Virus record (IMG/VR): IMGVR_UViG_3300037264_003785
Location: 1 to 41,824 of that record
Reading direction: 5' to 3' (one strand)
DNA: 41,824 bases
Origin: a virus
Positions 30,865 to 38,194 of the stretch are shown here, piece after piece (the first letter of the stretch is position 1; every line of letters starts with the position of its first letter). The notes under the pieces are model-generated. The model did not search any database. It saw only the letters and a list, made by a program, of their open reading frames with translations, and was not told the DNA's origin. Both the position numbers and the translations under genes were made by a program.

Positions 30865-31749
30865 GTGAAACCGAAAAAAGACGCCGCGTTATCCGTTCCC
30901 AAGGGCTGGACTTTCGGCCCGATCCCGTCCGAGGTCCTAGAGTCTGACCTGTCAGAGCATGCGAAAATCACGGTCGGGGCGATCCTGTACCACGCCTGGG
31001 ACGGTGGCCCGTGCTGGCCTGGTACTGACCGCCTGGCCCGGCTGACCTCCACCCACGTGCGGACGGTCCTGCGGGCTATCAAGGAACTGGAAACGCACGA
31101 GCCGCCCTTCCTGCTGGTGGAACGCCGGCCTGGTCAAACGTCCCAGTATCGGTTTTTGTCGCATGGCACCCATGACACACAGTCACGGGTTACCACCACC
31201 ACCCCTGCCCCACAGTCACCCCCACCAGTGCCCCACAGTCACCAGGGTGGTGACCCACAGTCACACGAACTAGATACATTAACGAGATCCAATAAACGAG
31301 AGGCCGCGGCTGCGCCAGCGGGTCCCCTTCCGACCAATCCCACCCTGAACCCTACAGCCTTCACGGCCTGGTACTGCGAACAGTACCAGCAAAAGTTCGG
31401 CGTCAAATACGCCCACGGCGGCGCGAAGGACATGCTGGCCGTGAAGCGCCTGCTGGCCACGTACGGCGAAGGAAAGGCCCGGGACCTGGTGACGTTTGCC
31501 ATGTCCTGCGGGGACCAGTTCTACCGGCGCGTCAGTTCGTCCCTGTGCGGGCTGGTCAGCCAGGCAGCCAGGATCGCGGCACTGCAGGCCGAAACGACAC
31601 CAGCAAAACGGAAGGCGGGGGAGGTACCATTGAACCCACCGCGGATATGGCAGCACGAAGGGAAGGTGTACCGGTTGAAGGGGTGGCCACGTTATGAAGC
31701 GGACAACGGGGCCGTGTTACCCGAGGACCTGGTGCAGCGGTTCAGTTAA
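30865..31749 (+). CDS. Replication initiator (lambda O-like)
   Basis: A 294-residue protein that would bind the phage origin and recruit the helicase loader. Residues ~32-90 form a winged helix-turn-helix (ILYHAWDGGPCWPGTDRLAR, then STHVRTVLRAIKELE). Residues ~100-150 are a low-complexity linker (TTTTPAPQSPPPVPHSHQ). The rest (about 155-260) is helical and would contact the loader. The gene contains four iterons within the linker-coding DNA, as lambda O does. Start at GTG 30865 is preferred (CAGGGGGTCC site); the frame is open upstream through the leader RNA. The loader gene follows after 17 bases. Confidence 0.78.
   Translation: MKPKKDAALSVPKGWTFGPIPSEVLESDLSEHAKITVGAILYHAWDGGPCWPGTDRLARLTSTHVRTVLRAIKELETHEPPFLLVERRPGQTSQYRFLSHGTHDTQSRVTTTTPAPQSPPPVPHSHQGGDPQSHELDTLTRSNKREAAAAPAGPLPTNPTLNPTAFTAWYCEQYQQKFGVKYAHGGAKDMLAVKRLLATYGEGKARDLVTFAMSCGDQFYRRVSSSLCGLVSQAARIAALQAETTPAKRKAGEVPLNPPRIWQHEGKVYRLKGWPRYEADNGAVLPEDLVQRFS
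31178..31264 (+). repeat. Four CACAGTCAC iterons
   Basis: Exact 9-base direct repeats at 31178-31186, 31211-31219, 31234-31242 and 31256-31264. I noticed no further copy elsewhere in the window. Three of the four are preceded by CC. Confidence 0.9.
31178..31303. other. Predicted replication origin (iterons plus AT-rich tract)
   Basis: Four direct copies of CACAGTCAC lie at 31178, 31211, 31234 and 31256, spaced 33, 23 and 22 bases, so mostly about two helical turns. An AT-rich segment (31265-31303, with ACTAGATACATTAACGAG) follows immediately, a candidate unwinding element. The layout copies lambda ori within the O gene. The four sites code for the linker of the initiator. Confidence 0.75.
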
Positions 31750-31766
31750 ATCGGAAAGGGGACAGC

Positions 31767-32633
31767 ATGGAATACGGAACGGTGGAGGCTGGGACGTTAG
31801 AACACGCCCAGCAGGTGGCCGACCTGATAAAGTGCCCGGCAGTGGTGGACTTTATCAAGGTGGCCGGCAGGAACTACAACAAGCCGCGGGCATGCGATGA
31901 TTGTGGGGAGTTCTACCGCGCACCCGATGACGGTTTTCAGGGCGCGCCTGGCGGGTATTTTGGGAACACGCCCGGGTGGTGCTTTTGTACGGCGTGCGGT
32001 CACCGCCGCCTGAAAAAGGCGTTCGGGATCCCGGTGAACTACATGACCGCCCAGCCCGCCGATTTTTCCGAGTACACGGCCGCCGACTGGCAGCGGTTCA
32101 TGGACCGCGGCCAGGTGGTCACCGGTCCAATCGGTACGGGAAAAACCCACTTCCTTTACGCGCTGTTGAACGAACACCTGCGCACGGGTGAGCGCCGGTT
32201 GCGGTTCGTGGACTATCACACCATGACGCGCAGCATGCGCGCCGCGTACAAGCCGCCGGCGTACCGATCCGAGGAACAAATCGTGCAGGAGTTCGCGCGA
32301 CCGGTGGCGCTTTTCATTGATGACGTGTTCGGGTCCAAGCGCGAAGAAAAGCCCAGCGAGGACGAGGACCACGTGCTGTACGAGGTGGTGCGGGAACGGT
32401 ACGTCCTGCGCCGCAAAACCTACATTTCCAGCAACTGCAACCTGGACCAGTTAAAGGGCCTGGGGTTCAACCCGCGCACCATTTCACGCCTGAACGAACG
32501 GTGCGACATGGTGTCACTGACCGGGGCGGACCGCCGCGGCGCCCAGCCTGGCGCGCCCGGGGTGTCCGTGTTCGAACCCAGCGAAGCGGCCCGCGCCGCG
32601 TACGTGGAGGACCCGACCGAGGCCCAGCCATGA
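31767..32633 (+). CDS. DnaC-like helicase loader with zinc finger
   Basis: A 288-residue AAA+ ATPase that would load the host DnaB helicase at the origin. Walker A is GPIGTGKTH (about 120-128), Walker B ALFIDDVFGS (about 181-190), sensor-1 TYISSNCN (about 218-225), and an Arg finger is likely in SRLNERC (about 240-246). The N-terminal ~80 residues carry CDDC (43-46) and WCFCTACGH (71-79), a probable zinc site, an arrangement also present in some phage DnaC/DnaI relatives. The ATG at 31767 follows a GGAAAGGGGACAGC site. Confidence 0.9.
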   Translation: MEYGTVEAGTLEHAQQVADLIKCPAVVDFIKVAGRNYNKPRACDDCGEFYRAPDDGFQGAPGGYFGNTPGWCFCTACGHRRLKKAFGIPVNYMTAQPADFSEYTAADWQRFMDRGQVVTGPIGTGKTHFLYALLNEHLRTGERRLRFVDYHTMTRSMRAAYKPPAYRSEEQIVQEFARPVALFIDDVFGSKREEKPSEDEDHVLYEVVRERYVLRRKTYISSNCNLDQLKGLGFNPRTISRLNERCDMVSLTGADRRGAQPGAPGVSVFEPSEAARAAYVEDPTEAQP

Positions 32634-32944
32634 CACAGACCGCGATGGTGCTGGCGTACCTGCGGACCCACCCGCAGGGCCTGTCGCAACTGGAAGCCTA
32701 TGCGGTACTGCCGCAGGTGGTCACGAACTTGTCGGCCCGCATTTCAGACCTGGACCGCCTGCGGTTCGACATATACCGGGCAAGGGTGGACACGGTGGAC
32801 GGAAAGCACCACGTGTTCTACGTGCTGCGCGGTGAACCGGAAGCCCAGCCGCAGCCGGTGGAGGTCCAGCCGGTCCCCGTCCAGGCGGCGCCGGTGCAGG
32901 TGGTAGAGAGAGAAGCCGACCCAATACAGGAGGCCCTGCTGTGA
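32630..32944 (+). CDS. Small helix-turn-helix protein
   Basis: A 104-residue protein starting in an ATGA overlap with the loader. Residues ~1-45 form a winged helix-turn-helix-like domain (MVLAYLRTHPQGLSQLEAYA, then NLSARISDLDRL), like the short phage helix-turn-helix proteins that follow L..RI.DL patterns. The last 35 residues are Pro/Val/Gln-rich and likely flexible (PQPVEVQPVPVQAAPVQV). It could regulate transcription of this early operon. Which sites it binds is unknown. Confidence 0.68.
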   Translation: MTQTAMVLAYLRTHPQGLSQLEAYAVLPQVVTNLSARISDLDRLRFDIYRARVDTVDGKHHVFYVLRGEPEAQPQPVEVQPVPVQAAPVQVVEREADPIQEALL

Positions 32945-33402
32945 AACGAGAAAAGAAAAGCCGCACGCTGCGGGTGGTCATGTTCAGGACCTACCCGATT
33001 ATGTACCGGGACGACATGGCCGCGGCCGTGCGTGACGGCCGCAAGGTTGAAACCCGCCGACTAAACCCCGACTGGATGAAACTGAAAAAGGGCGACATGC
33101 TGTGGCGCAAGCGCGGCCGGTACGGGTCCGCGAAGCAGGCCACGCTGTGGACCAGCGTGTACGCGAACCCGCGCCAGGAACGCCTGCAGGACATAACGGA
33201 CGCCGGCCTGCTGGCCGAGGGCGCGCCGCTGTACAAAGAGGTGCGCGGGAAAATGGCACGGCACCTGTGCCGCCTGCTGTGGTACCGACAACTGTGGGAC
33301 GAACTCCACCAGGACCCGGCCGAGCAGTGGGCAGCCAACCCCGTGGTGGTGGTGATCCCGAACGCGGTCCACAAGGTGCCCAAGTTCGGGGAGGCGCACT
33401 GA
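32941..33402 (+). CDS. ASCH-domain-like protein
   Basis: A 153-residue protein starting at GTG in a GTGA overlap. YRDDMAAAVRDGRKVETRR, KKGDMLWRKR, LQDITDAGLLAEG and LWDELHQDPAEQWAANPVVV follow the order of phage ASCH-fold proteins (mlxaildGrKtqTRR, GDxlWvre, LqdItxedaxaEG, xxfxxlWdsi...NPwVwV). ASCH domains resemble PUA domains and bind RNA or modified nucleotides. Whether it acts on mRNA, tRNA or phage DNA is unknown. It is a common cargo of tailed-phage early regions. Confidence 0.8.
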   Translation: MKREKKSRTLRVVMFRTYPIMYRDDMAAAVRDGRKVETRRLNPDWMKLKKGDMLWRKRGRYGSAKQATLWTSVYANPRQERLQDITDAGLLAEGAPLYKEVRGKMARHLCRLLWYRQLWDELHQDPAEQWAANPVVVVIPNAVHKVPKFGEAH

Positions 33403-33701
33403 TGGGAGGCCCACCGATCAACCCGCCGGCCCAGTGCAGCGCCCAAGTGGACCACCCATGCAGGACCTGCGGCGGGGACGGTGCTGTGATCCAGCACGAG
33501 GACGGCTGCCCTGGTAAGCCTGCCACGCTGTGCGAGTGTCCCGAGGTGCGCTGTTCCACGTGCAAAGGTGCAGGCGAAACGACCAGGCAGTGCGGGAATG
33601 ACGCCGTGCGCGGCGGCCTGTGCCACGAACACCGCGGCCAGGCCATGGCGTACAAGGCGGACCAGCGCCTGGCCGCGATCCGTGACGGGGAGAGGGGCTG
33701 A
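33402..33701 (+). CDS. DnaJ-type zinc-finger-like small protein
   Basis: A 99-residue protein starting in a TGATG junction (ATG 33402). CRTCGGDG and CSTCKGAGE are CxxCxGxG repeats like those of DnaJ zinc fingers, and CECPEVRC lies between. Only two such repeats occur, with further Cys/His (CGNDAVRGGLCHEH), so one or two zinc ions could be bound. It may act as a small chaperone-like adaptor or RNA-binding protein. No J-domain is present. Confidence 0.68.
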   Translation: MGGPPINPPAQCSAQVDHPCRTCGGDGAVIQHEDGCPGKPATLCECPEVRCSTCKGAGETTRQCGNDAVRGGLCHEHRGQAMAYKADQRLAAIRDGERG

Positions 33702-33703
33702 CC

Positions 33704-33901
33704 GTGGACCACAAAAAGCAATACGAGGCGCACCTGGCGATAGCGAAGCACAGCAAGCGGTCCAGGTTCGCGGAACGGGTGAACGTGGGCGGCGTGAATA
33801 TCACGGTCGAACACGACCCGCGGTTGAAGCCCGACACGGTGGTGGTGAAGGACGGCCCGAAAGGGCGGGTGCTGCGGGTGTTCCGCGGGGTGAAGCCATG
33901 A
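33704..33901 (+). CDS. Small basic hypothetical protein
   Basis: A 65-residue protein starting at GTG. It is Lys/Arg-rich (HKKQYEAHLAIAKHSKRSRF) with a strand-forming end (GVNITVEHDPRLKPDTVVV, KGRVLRVFRG). It could be a small nucleic-acid binder. It overlaps the following gene by 4 bases (ATGA). No family recognised. Confidence 0.55.
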   Translation: MDHKKQYEAHLAIAKHSKRSRFAERVNVGGVNITVEHDPRLKPDTVVVKDGPKGRVLRVFRGVKP

Positions 33902-34104
33902 CCGCGACCACGTGGTGCAACTGCGGACACAGTGACGTGATCCACGAAACGGAAAACAGGGACGGCAGGCTGAACCCTGGGCGCTGTATGGCGCCTGGCT
34001 GCACCTGCCCGATATTCGACAAGGCGAAAGGGGCGGACAATGGGAAAGCGGACGAACAGCAGCAAGGTGGGGACCACGCCGGCGGGTGCGCCTGCGGTGG
34101 GTGA
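33898..34104 (+). CDS. Small Cys-rich protein
   Basis: A 68-residue protein with WCNCGHSDVIHE near the start and CMAPGCTCPIFD in the middle, a C-C-H...C-C-C pattern suited to zinc. It resembles small phage zinc proteins with CxCGHxxxxH motifs. The C-terminus (GGDHAGGCACGG) is Gly-rich. Its last 65 bases overlap the next gene in another frame. Function unknown. Confidence 0.62.
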   Translation: MTATTWCNCGHSDVIHETENRDGRLNPGRCMAPGCTCPIFDKAKGADNGKADEQQQGGDHAGGCACGG

Positions 34105-34342
34105 CGTGGCGGTGGTGGGGCTGGACGTGGTGAAGGACGCCACGCACCTGGCCGTGGCGGTCCACTGCGCACGCGAACTAATGGCGGACCTGGCGATAAG
34201 CGGGGACCGGAACGCCATGGCGTACTTTGACACCATGGCCAAGGTGTCGCGCGATATTCAGCGCAGGCTTTTCGATGGTGTGACAGCGATCGAATACCGG
34301 AAGCGGGTTATGCGTTCCATGCTGAAAGCCATGCCCAAGTGA
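34040..34342 (+). CDS. Small helical hypothetical protein
   Basis: A 100-residue protein with an ATG behind an AAAGGGGCGGAC site, overlapping the previous gene by 65 bases. After a disordered N-terminus it is helical (THLAVAVHCARELMADLAI, FDTMAKVSRDIQRRLFDG) and basic at the end. Both overlapping frames look coding, since each joins its neighbours by short overlaps. No family recognised. Confidence 0.6.
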   Translation: MGKRTNSSKVGTTPAGAPAVGDVAVVGLDVVKDATHLAVAVHCARELMADLAISGDRNAMAYFDTMAKVSRDIQRRLFDGVTAIEYRKRVMRSMLKAMPK

Positions 34343-34581
34343 GCGCCGGCAACCTTCCCCGGTCCGCCTGCAAAGGCTGCGGCCGGCCGATAGTGTGGGG
34401 CGTGACCGTGGACGGAAAGCGGATCCCGCTGGACCCGTCCGCGCCCACGTACCGGGTGAGCCGTTCGGACGGGGACGGCAGGGTGGAGGTGGAACGCACC
34501 GAGGCCGTGTTCGTTTCACATTTCAGCACCTGCAGCCAGGCGGACATGTTCAGCGGTTCGAACCGAAAGGTGGGGAACTAA
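34339..34581 (+). CDS. Small zinc-ribbon-type phage protein
   Basis: An 80-residue protein starting at GTG. CKGCGRPIVWGVTVDGKRIP followed by LDPSAPTYRV follows the pattern of a common small phage family (CxxCgxxixwxxTxxGKxxPlDp). The zinc ligands would be the two N-terminal Cys and the His/Cys of SHFSTCSQ near the end. The family's role is not known. It joins the next gene by a TAATG overlap. Confidence 0.7.
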   Translation: MSAGNLPRSACKGCGRPIVWGVTVDGKRIPLDPSAPTYRVSRSDGDGRVEVERTEAVFVSHFSTCSQADMFSGSNRKVGN

Positions 34582-34766
34582 TGGGCCAGATACTGACGGT
34601 CACTGACACGCAAGGCGACACCTACACCCACGAAAACCCCGAACAGTACAAGTCGGTGGACGGGTGGCTGACCGTGCAGGAACGGGGCGCCGTGGGGTCC
34701 GTGTTCCACCACTACAACGAGGCGAATATTTTTCGGTACACCGTGAAGCAGACACCGGAGGACTGA
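34581..34766 (+). CDS. Small hypothetical protein
   Basis: A 61-residue protein starting in a TAATG junction (ATG 34581) with AAAGGTGGGG upstream. It is acidic with aromatic residues and strand-like stretches (ILTVTDTQGDTYTHE, VFHHYNEANIFRYTV). No Cys, signal or membrane segment. Unknown function. Confidence 0.58.
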   Translation: MGQILTVTDTQGDTYTHENPEQYKSVDGWLTVQERGAVGSVFHHYNEANIFRYTVKQTPED

Positions 34767-34769
34767 ACC

Positions 34770-35033
34770 ATGCACGTTTCAAAGCCGGGGATTATTACAA
34801 AGACACCGGGACCTACAGGACCAGCCGACAGCGCGGGCGTGTATCCAGGCATGCGCGGCCACTGCTACAACGGGACCGGGTGGCAGGTGTGCGCATTTTG
34901 GGCGCACAGCGAAGCCGGCGACCTGAACCGGTGCATGCTGTTCGGCGTGCCCGCCGGGGTGGACAAGGTGGCCAGCGAAGCCCTGGTTATTTGCGACAAG
35001 GTGTACGGCGTGGACTACGAGGGACCGCCATGA
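34770..35033 (+). CDS. Small hypothetical protein
   Basis: An 87-residue protein. It has three scattered Cys (GHCYNG, WQVCAFW, NRCMLF) and a hydrophobic C-terminal strand-helix (KVASEALVICDKVYGVDY). The N-terminal 25 residues are Pro/Gly/Thr-rich and probably flexible. It overlaps the next gene in an ATGA junction. Function unknown. Confidence 0.58.
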   Translation: MHVSKPGIITKTPGPTGPADSAGVYPGMRGHCYNGTGWQVCAFWAHSEAGDLNRCMLFGVPAGVDKVASEALVICDKVYGVDYEGPP

Positions 35034-35248
35034 AGGGCTGGCCAGAGTGCCCCACGTGCCACGGGACCGGGGCGAACAAGTGCGCGGAACTGAAACCCTG
35101 CCTGGGGTGCGGTAAGCCGCAGGGCGTGGTGGCCACCAGGAACAACGATCCCGGGCATACGCGGTGCCTGTTGAAGGACCCCAAGCGGCGCAGGTTCAAC
35201 CCAGCGGCGCCGCACGTGGCCCACGGGTACAACTGGGGGAAAGCGTGA
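35030..35248 (+). CDS. Small Cys-rich protein
   Basis: A 72-residue protein with ECPTCHGTG and PCLGCGKPQ, two CxxC pairs that suit one zinc ribbon, plus HTRCLL later. The end is basic (KDPKRRRFNPAAPH), as in many small RNA- or DNA-binding proteins. It starts and ends in 4-base overlaps (ATGA, GTGA), so it is translationally coupled to the nuclease that follows. Confidence 0.63.
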   Translation: MKGWPECPTCHGTGANKCAELKPCLGCGKPQGVVATRNNDPGHTRCLLKDPKRRRFNPAAPHVAHGYNWGKA

Positions 35249-35766
35249 GCCAGATTAAGGCCAGCATTGAAACCGACATGACGGCGCGGGACGTGATCCG
35301 AGCAATAACCGAACACAACGGCGCCTGGGGGTGCGTGGTGGTGCCCGAGTTCACGTTTCAGGAACGCAGAATAGACGCCGCATTGATAGACACCCGGCAG
35401 CGCCGCGTGCGTGGATTCGAGGTGAAGGTGTCCCGGTCCGATTTTTTGAGCGATGAAAAGTGGCAACTGTACACCGCCTTCACGTCCGACCTGTCTATCG
35501 CGTGCCCTGCTGGACTAATACAGCCCGAGGAAGTGCCGGACCCGTTCGGCCTGCTGTGGTGTACGAAAGAGCCGGGCCAGCGGCGGTATGACGGCCAGAC
35601 GTTCACGCGGTACGGATCCCACTGGAAAAAGCGGCCCAAGAATTTCCAGAAAAGGGGCGGGCTGGCCTGGCAGTGGCGGTACCTGGAAATTATCGAAACC
35701 GAGTTTAAGCGGCTGGCCCACGTCCAGGTGATCCTGCAGGAACAGCAGGACTCCACGAAACCCTGA
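35245..35766 (+). CDS. MmcB/PD-(D/E)XK nuclease-like protein
   Basis: A 173-residue protein starting at GTG 35245. ERRIDAALIDTR followed by VRGFEVKVSRSDFLSDEKW has the D...ExK nuclease pattern, and the SRSDFLSDEKW...Y...SDLSIACP....EEVP..FGLLWC order matches MmcB-type DNA repair proteins (EIKsSraDFraDxKWpxY). It may cut damaged or foreign DNA. The protein is about the length of MmcB. The C-terminal ~60 residues are basic and aromatic. Active-site residues appear intact. Confidence 0.75.
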   Translation: MSQIKASIETDMTARDVIRAITEHNGAWGCVVVPEFTFQERRIDAALIDTRQRRVRGFEVKVSRSDFLSDEKWQLYTAFTSDLSIACPAGLIQPEEVPDPFGLLWCTKEPGQRRYDGQTFTRYGSHWKKRPKNFQKRGGLAWQWRYLEIIETEFKRLAHVQVILQEQQDSTKP

Positions 35767-35801
35767 CAGAATAAGCGGAACTGTTCGCCGGTGCGCCGGT
35801 A

Positions 35802-35830
35802 TTGTCAAACTATGAAACGGGGGATAGAAT
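35802..35830 (+). promoter_or_regulatory. Sigma70-like promoter in gap before 35832
   Basis: TTGTCA (35802-35807), a 17-base spacer, then TAGAAT (35825-35830); each box is one base from consensus. Transcription would begin near 35837, inside the frame whose first ATG is 35832. Transcripts from it would therefore start translation at the ATG at 35850 (AGAGGACGG site) or serve only downstream genes. Confidence 0.62.
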
Positions 35831-35831
35831 T

Positions 35832-36329
35832 ATGGCAGAGGACGGGTTCATGTTCACGCGCGACAAAATTAAAGCCTTCCAGTTCGGGGACCCCGACACC
35901 CAGCGGGAATGGGTGGACGAGGTGGACCACGCCTGGGAGTTTATGCTGAACGAGGTCAAGGTGGCCACGCTGGAACCGATCGAGGACAACGTGGAGAAAC
36001 TGCGCGCCCGGCTGCTGCTGTTCGGCCACTACCTGGTCCGGCTGGCGTACTGCCGCGCCCGCCTGGAACAGTTCTACAGCACGGCCTACAGCCTGCGCCT
36101 GGGCGAACAGGCCGGCAAGGGTAAGAGCATGACCGAGGCCAAGGCCGAAACCGACAAGCAGGTGGCGTGCGTGGCGTACCTGCACGCGCTGGCCGAGCGC
36201 CTATTCGAAAGCCTCAAGGAAGGGAAAAGCGCCATGCAATCCGTGCTGGCCATGGAGCGCGAAGGCATGCAGCCGCACACCCTGTACGAGAACCCGAACA
36301 ACCGGCGGCCAGCCGGTGTGGTGAATTGA
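35832..36329 (+). CDS. Hypothetical helical protein
   Basis: A 165-residue all-helical-looking protein (REWVDEVDHAWEFMLNEVK, KLRARLLLFGHYLVRLAYC, YLHALAERLFESLKEGK). The ATG at 35832 follows AACGGGGGATAGAATT, but the promoter at 35802 would start transcripts just after it, and a second ATG at 35850 has a good ribosome site. Read-through mRNA could use either. The protein has two Cys (YCRARL, VACVAYL). No family recognised. Confidence 0.68.
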   Translation: MAEDGFMFTRDKIKAFQFGDPDTQREWVDEVDHAWEFMLNEVKVATLEPIEDNVEKLRARLLLFGHYLVRLAYCRARLEQFYSTAYSLRLGEQAGKGKSMTEAKAETDKQVACVAYLHALAERLFESLKEGKSAMQSVLAMEREGMQPHTLYENPNNRRPAGVVN

Positions 36330-36946
36330 AACGAGGCGGCCCGCTGAAACGGCGGGCGCCGCTGTGGAAAACGTACCAGGACAAACTGCGCCGCGGCCAC
36401 AAGGTCCGGCGCAGTTCGCTTCGCAGGCGGAGCGAACGGCAGGACACGCTGGAAGGTTTGCACAGCCTGGTCAAGCGCAAGGTGTGTATACTGTCCGCAA
36501 CGTTCAGCCCGCAGTACGGGTTCAAGAGGTACCGCCCGGCGCCGGCGTACCACCCCGCGGGCGTGGTGGACCTGGGGACCGTCCCCGCGTCCGGTCCCTG
36601 TGGATCCCTGCTGCTGCCGACATGCTGCAGGTGCGGGCGCCGCATGCCGGCCCTGTACCTGGACCTGGACGAAATCGAAGGCCGGCACACTGGCGGGCTG
36701 ATACCCGGGGTCGTTGATCCCGGGAACGTGCAGCCGCTGTGCCGTGGGTGCCATGAAATAAAGCCGACCGAAAACGGAGGCCACGTGGACTACTGCGAAA
36801 CACACCAACCCGACCTTAAAGCCCGCCTCCTGCTATTCCGCGCCGAAATACTCCGCAACCTTGGCCCGTACCCGGGCACCATGAAGCCGTCCCTGCCGGC
36901 ACTATCCGCCGCGATCCGTGAAGCCTGCCGGAAGGTGTACCAGTGA
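36326..36946 (+). CDS. HNH-type endonuclease-like protein
   Basis: A 206-residue protein with a rare TTG start in a TTGA overlap. It opens with GGPLKRRAPLWKT, typical of phage small recombination/HNH proteins. CCRCGRRMPALYLDLDEIEG, then GNVQPLCRGCHEIKPTENGG, gives a CxxC...N..LCrxCHxxK layout like the C-terminal half of an HNH fold. The usual first His (DHI) is replaced by DLDEIEGRH, so the catalytic site is uncertain. It may act as a packaging-linked or homing-type nuclease. Highly basic throughout. Confidence 0.65.
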   Translation: MKRGGPLKRRAPLWKTYQDKLRRGHKVRRSSLRRRSERQDTLEGLHSLVKRKVCILSATFSPQYGFKRYRPAPAYHPAGVVDLGTVPASGPCGSLLLPTCCRCGRRMPALYLDLDEIEGRHTGGLIPGVVDPGNVQPLCRGCHEIKPTENGGHVDYCETHQPDLKARLLLFRAEILRNLGPYPGTMKPSLPALSAAIREACRKVYQ

Positions 36947-37455
36947 ACCCCGAACCGCCGGCGGCCCGCGCACTGCGCGAAGCCCGCAAGGGCGCGGCCG
37001 GGTCCGCGCTGGAAGCCCTGTTGTGCCAGCAACTGGTAGCGCTGGACCTTGGCGGGTTCGTGAAACAGTACAAGGTCCCGGGACCCGATCGAAATTGGAC
37101 GTTCGACCTGGCGTACGTGGGGGACGCCCTGCTGGTGGAGGTGGACGGCGGGACGTTTGCCGGCGGACGGCACACCCGCGGGCTGGGGTACGAAGGCGAC
37201 AGGGAAAAAGACAATACGGTGCAACTGTGGGGCTGGCGCGTGTACCGGTTCACGGCGCAGCAGGTGAAAACAGGACAGGCGGCCGCTACAATGCAGGTGG
37301 CGCTGGCCATGGTGAGGGGCGGCAAACCGTGGCACTACCTGGTGGACGGAAAGGAACGGGGGACCCTATGCGAAGCAGTGCTGCAGGGCACGGTGACCTG
37401 GTACAACGGAACAAGAAAATCGCGCAGGAAAAATACAACGAAACGCGGGACCTAG
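36943..37455 (+). CDS. VSR/DUF559-like endonuclease
   Basis: A 170-residue protein starting at GTG. DRNWTFDLAYVGDALLVEVD (about 46-65) and GYEGDREKDNTVQLWGWRVY (about 77-97) follow the PD-(D/E)XK order of the very-short-patch repair/DUF559 group: D-L-A, E-V-D, then R.kDn..q..Gwrv.r. Catalytic Asp and Glu appear present. The C-terminus is basic (SRRKNTTKRGT). A role in repair, recombination or DNA degradation is likely. Its last 88 bases overlap a second gene. Confidence 0.72.
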   Translation: MNPEPPAARALREARKGAAGSALEALLCQQLVALDLGGFVKQYKVPGPDRNWTFDLAYVGDALLVEVDGGTFAGGRHTRGLGYEGDREKDNTVQLWGWRVYRFTAQQVKTGQAAATMQVALAMVRGGKPWHYLVDGKERGTLCEAVLQGTVTWYNGTRKSRRKNTTKRGT

Positions 37456-37580
37456 TACAGCAGGCCGCCGGCCGTGGCCTGCGGATAATCCTGCAGGACA
37501 CCACGAAGATCCCGCGCACGAAAAACCGCACACTGAACCGCGTGCGGCAGATTATCGCCACAGAGGGGGAGCCGCTGTGA
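37368..37580 (+). CDS. Small basic protein nested at nuclease end
   Basis: A 70-residue protein in a different frame; the first 88 bases overlap the VSR-like gene. The ATG at 37368 follows an AACGGGGGACC site. It is basic and helical (NETRDLVQQAAGRGLRIIL, RTKNRTLNRVRQII). The GTGA junction with the next gene at 37577 supports it as real. It could be a small DNA-binding factor. Unrecognised family. Confidence 0.58.
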   Translation: MRSSAAGHGDLVQRNKKIAQEKYNETRDLVQQAAGRGLRIILQDTTKIPRTKNRTLNRVRQIIATEGEPL

Positions 37581-38194
37581 TCCTATACCCGCACGTGCTG
37601 GACGCGCCGCACCTGGACGGGGACGCCCTGGTGTTCGGCAAAGGCCCGACCTTTGACCCGCGGGTGGTCCACAGCCTGGACCGGCCGACCAGGGTGTACG
37701 CGATAAATCAGGCGGCCCTGGCCCTGCGCCTGGCCGAGGTGGAGCCGGACCTGGTGGTATGCTGCGACATTGAACCCATGCTGGAAATACAGGAACGGGT
37801 GACCTGCAGCACGGCGCCGCTGCGCCGGTTCGGTGTCCTGGCCGCACCCGTGTACCCCCACGAAAACGAAAGGCCCATGGGACACCCGTTCGACTATTCC
37901 GACCTGTGGGACACCTTCCAGCGGGTGTACCTGTTCGACATGTACACCGCGCCCAAGTTCGAATTTAACCGGGCACCGTTCAAACCCTGCACCACGTACA
38001 ACGCCGTCCTTGAAATCGCCGCCGCGAACAAAGCCCGCACCGTGTACACGAACGGGGTGGACGGTGGGACCGTGCGGCACGCGCAGTTCAAAAACACGCA
38101 CCAGGTGAACCTTCCCAACTATGACGCCCAGTTCGACATGGAACGCGAACTCGAGCGCACGCGCGGGATCCGGTTTGCCCGGTTGAAAGGCTGA
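37577..38194 (+). CDS. DUF115-like protein
   Basis: A 205-residue protein starting at GTG. DALVFGKGPTFDPRVVHSLD is like the GPSL...-motif of DUF115/MptE-like proteins; PTRVYAINQAALALRL and PDLVVCCDIEPMLEI follow the same order (name or ligand pocket, then D.E). DUF115 proteins are related to glycosyl- or pyrophosphate-transferring enzymes and often act with glycosyltransferases. It lies upstream of a methyltransferase and a glycosyltransferase. The substrate is unknown. It ends EELERTRG-type helical and basic. Confidence 0.6.
   Translation: MILYPHVLDAPHLDGDALVFGKGPTFDPRVVHSLDRPTRVYAINQAALALRLAEVEPDLVVCCDIEPMLEIQERVTCSTAPLRRFGVLAAPVYPHENERPMGHPFDYSDLWDTFQRVYLFDMYTAPKFEFNRAPFKPCTTYNAVLEIAAANKARTVYTNGVDGGTVRHAQFKNTHQVNLPNYDAQFDMERELERTRGIRFARLKG

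Noticed and set aside
36480-36495. TATACT box inside the HNH-like gene
   Set aside because: No -35 box at a workable distance and it lies within a coding region.
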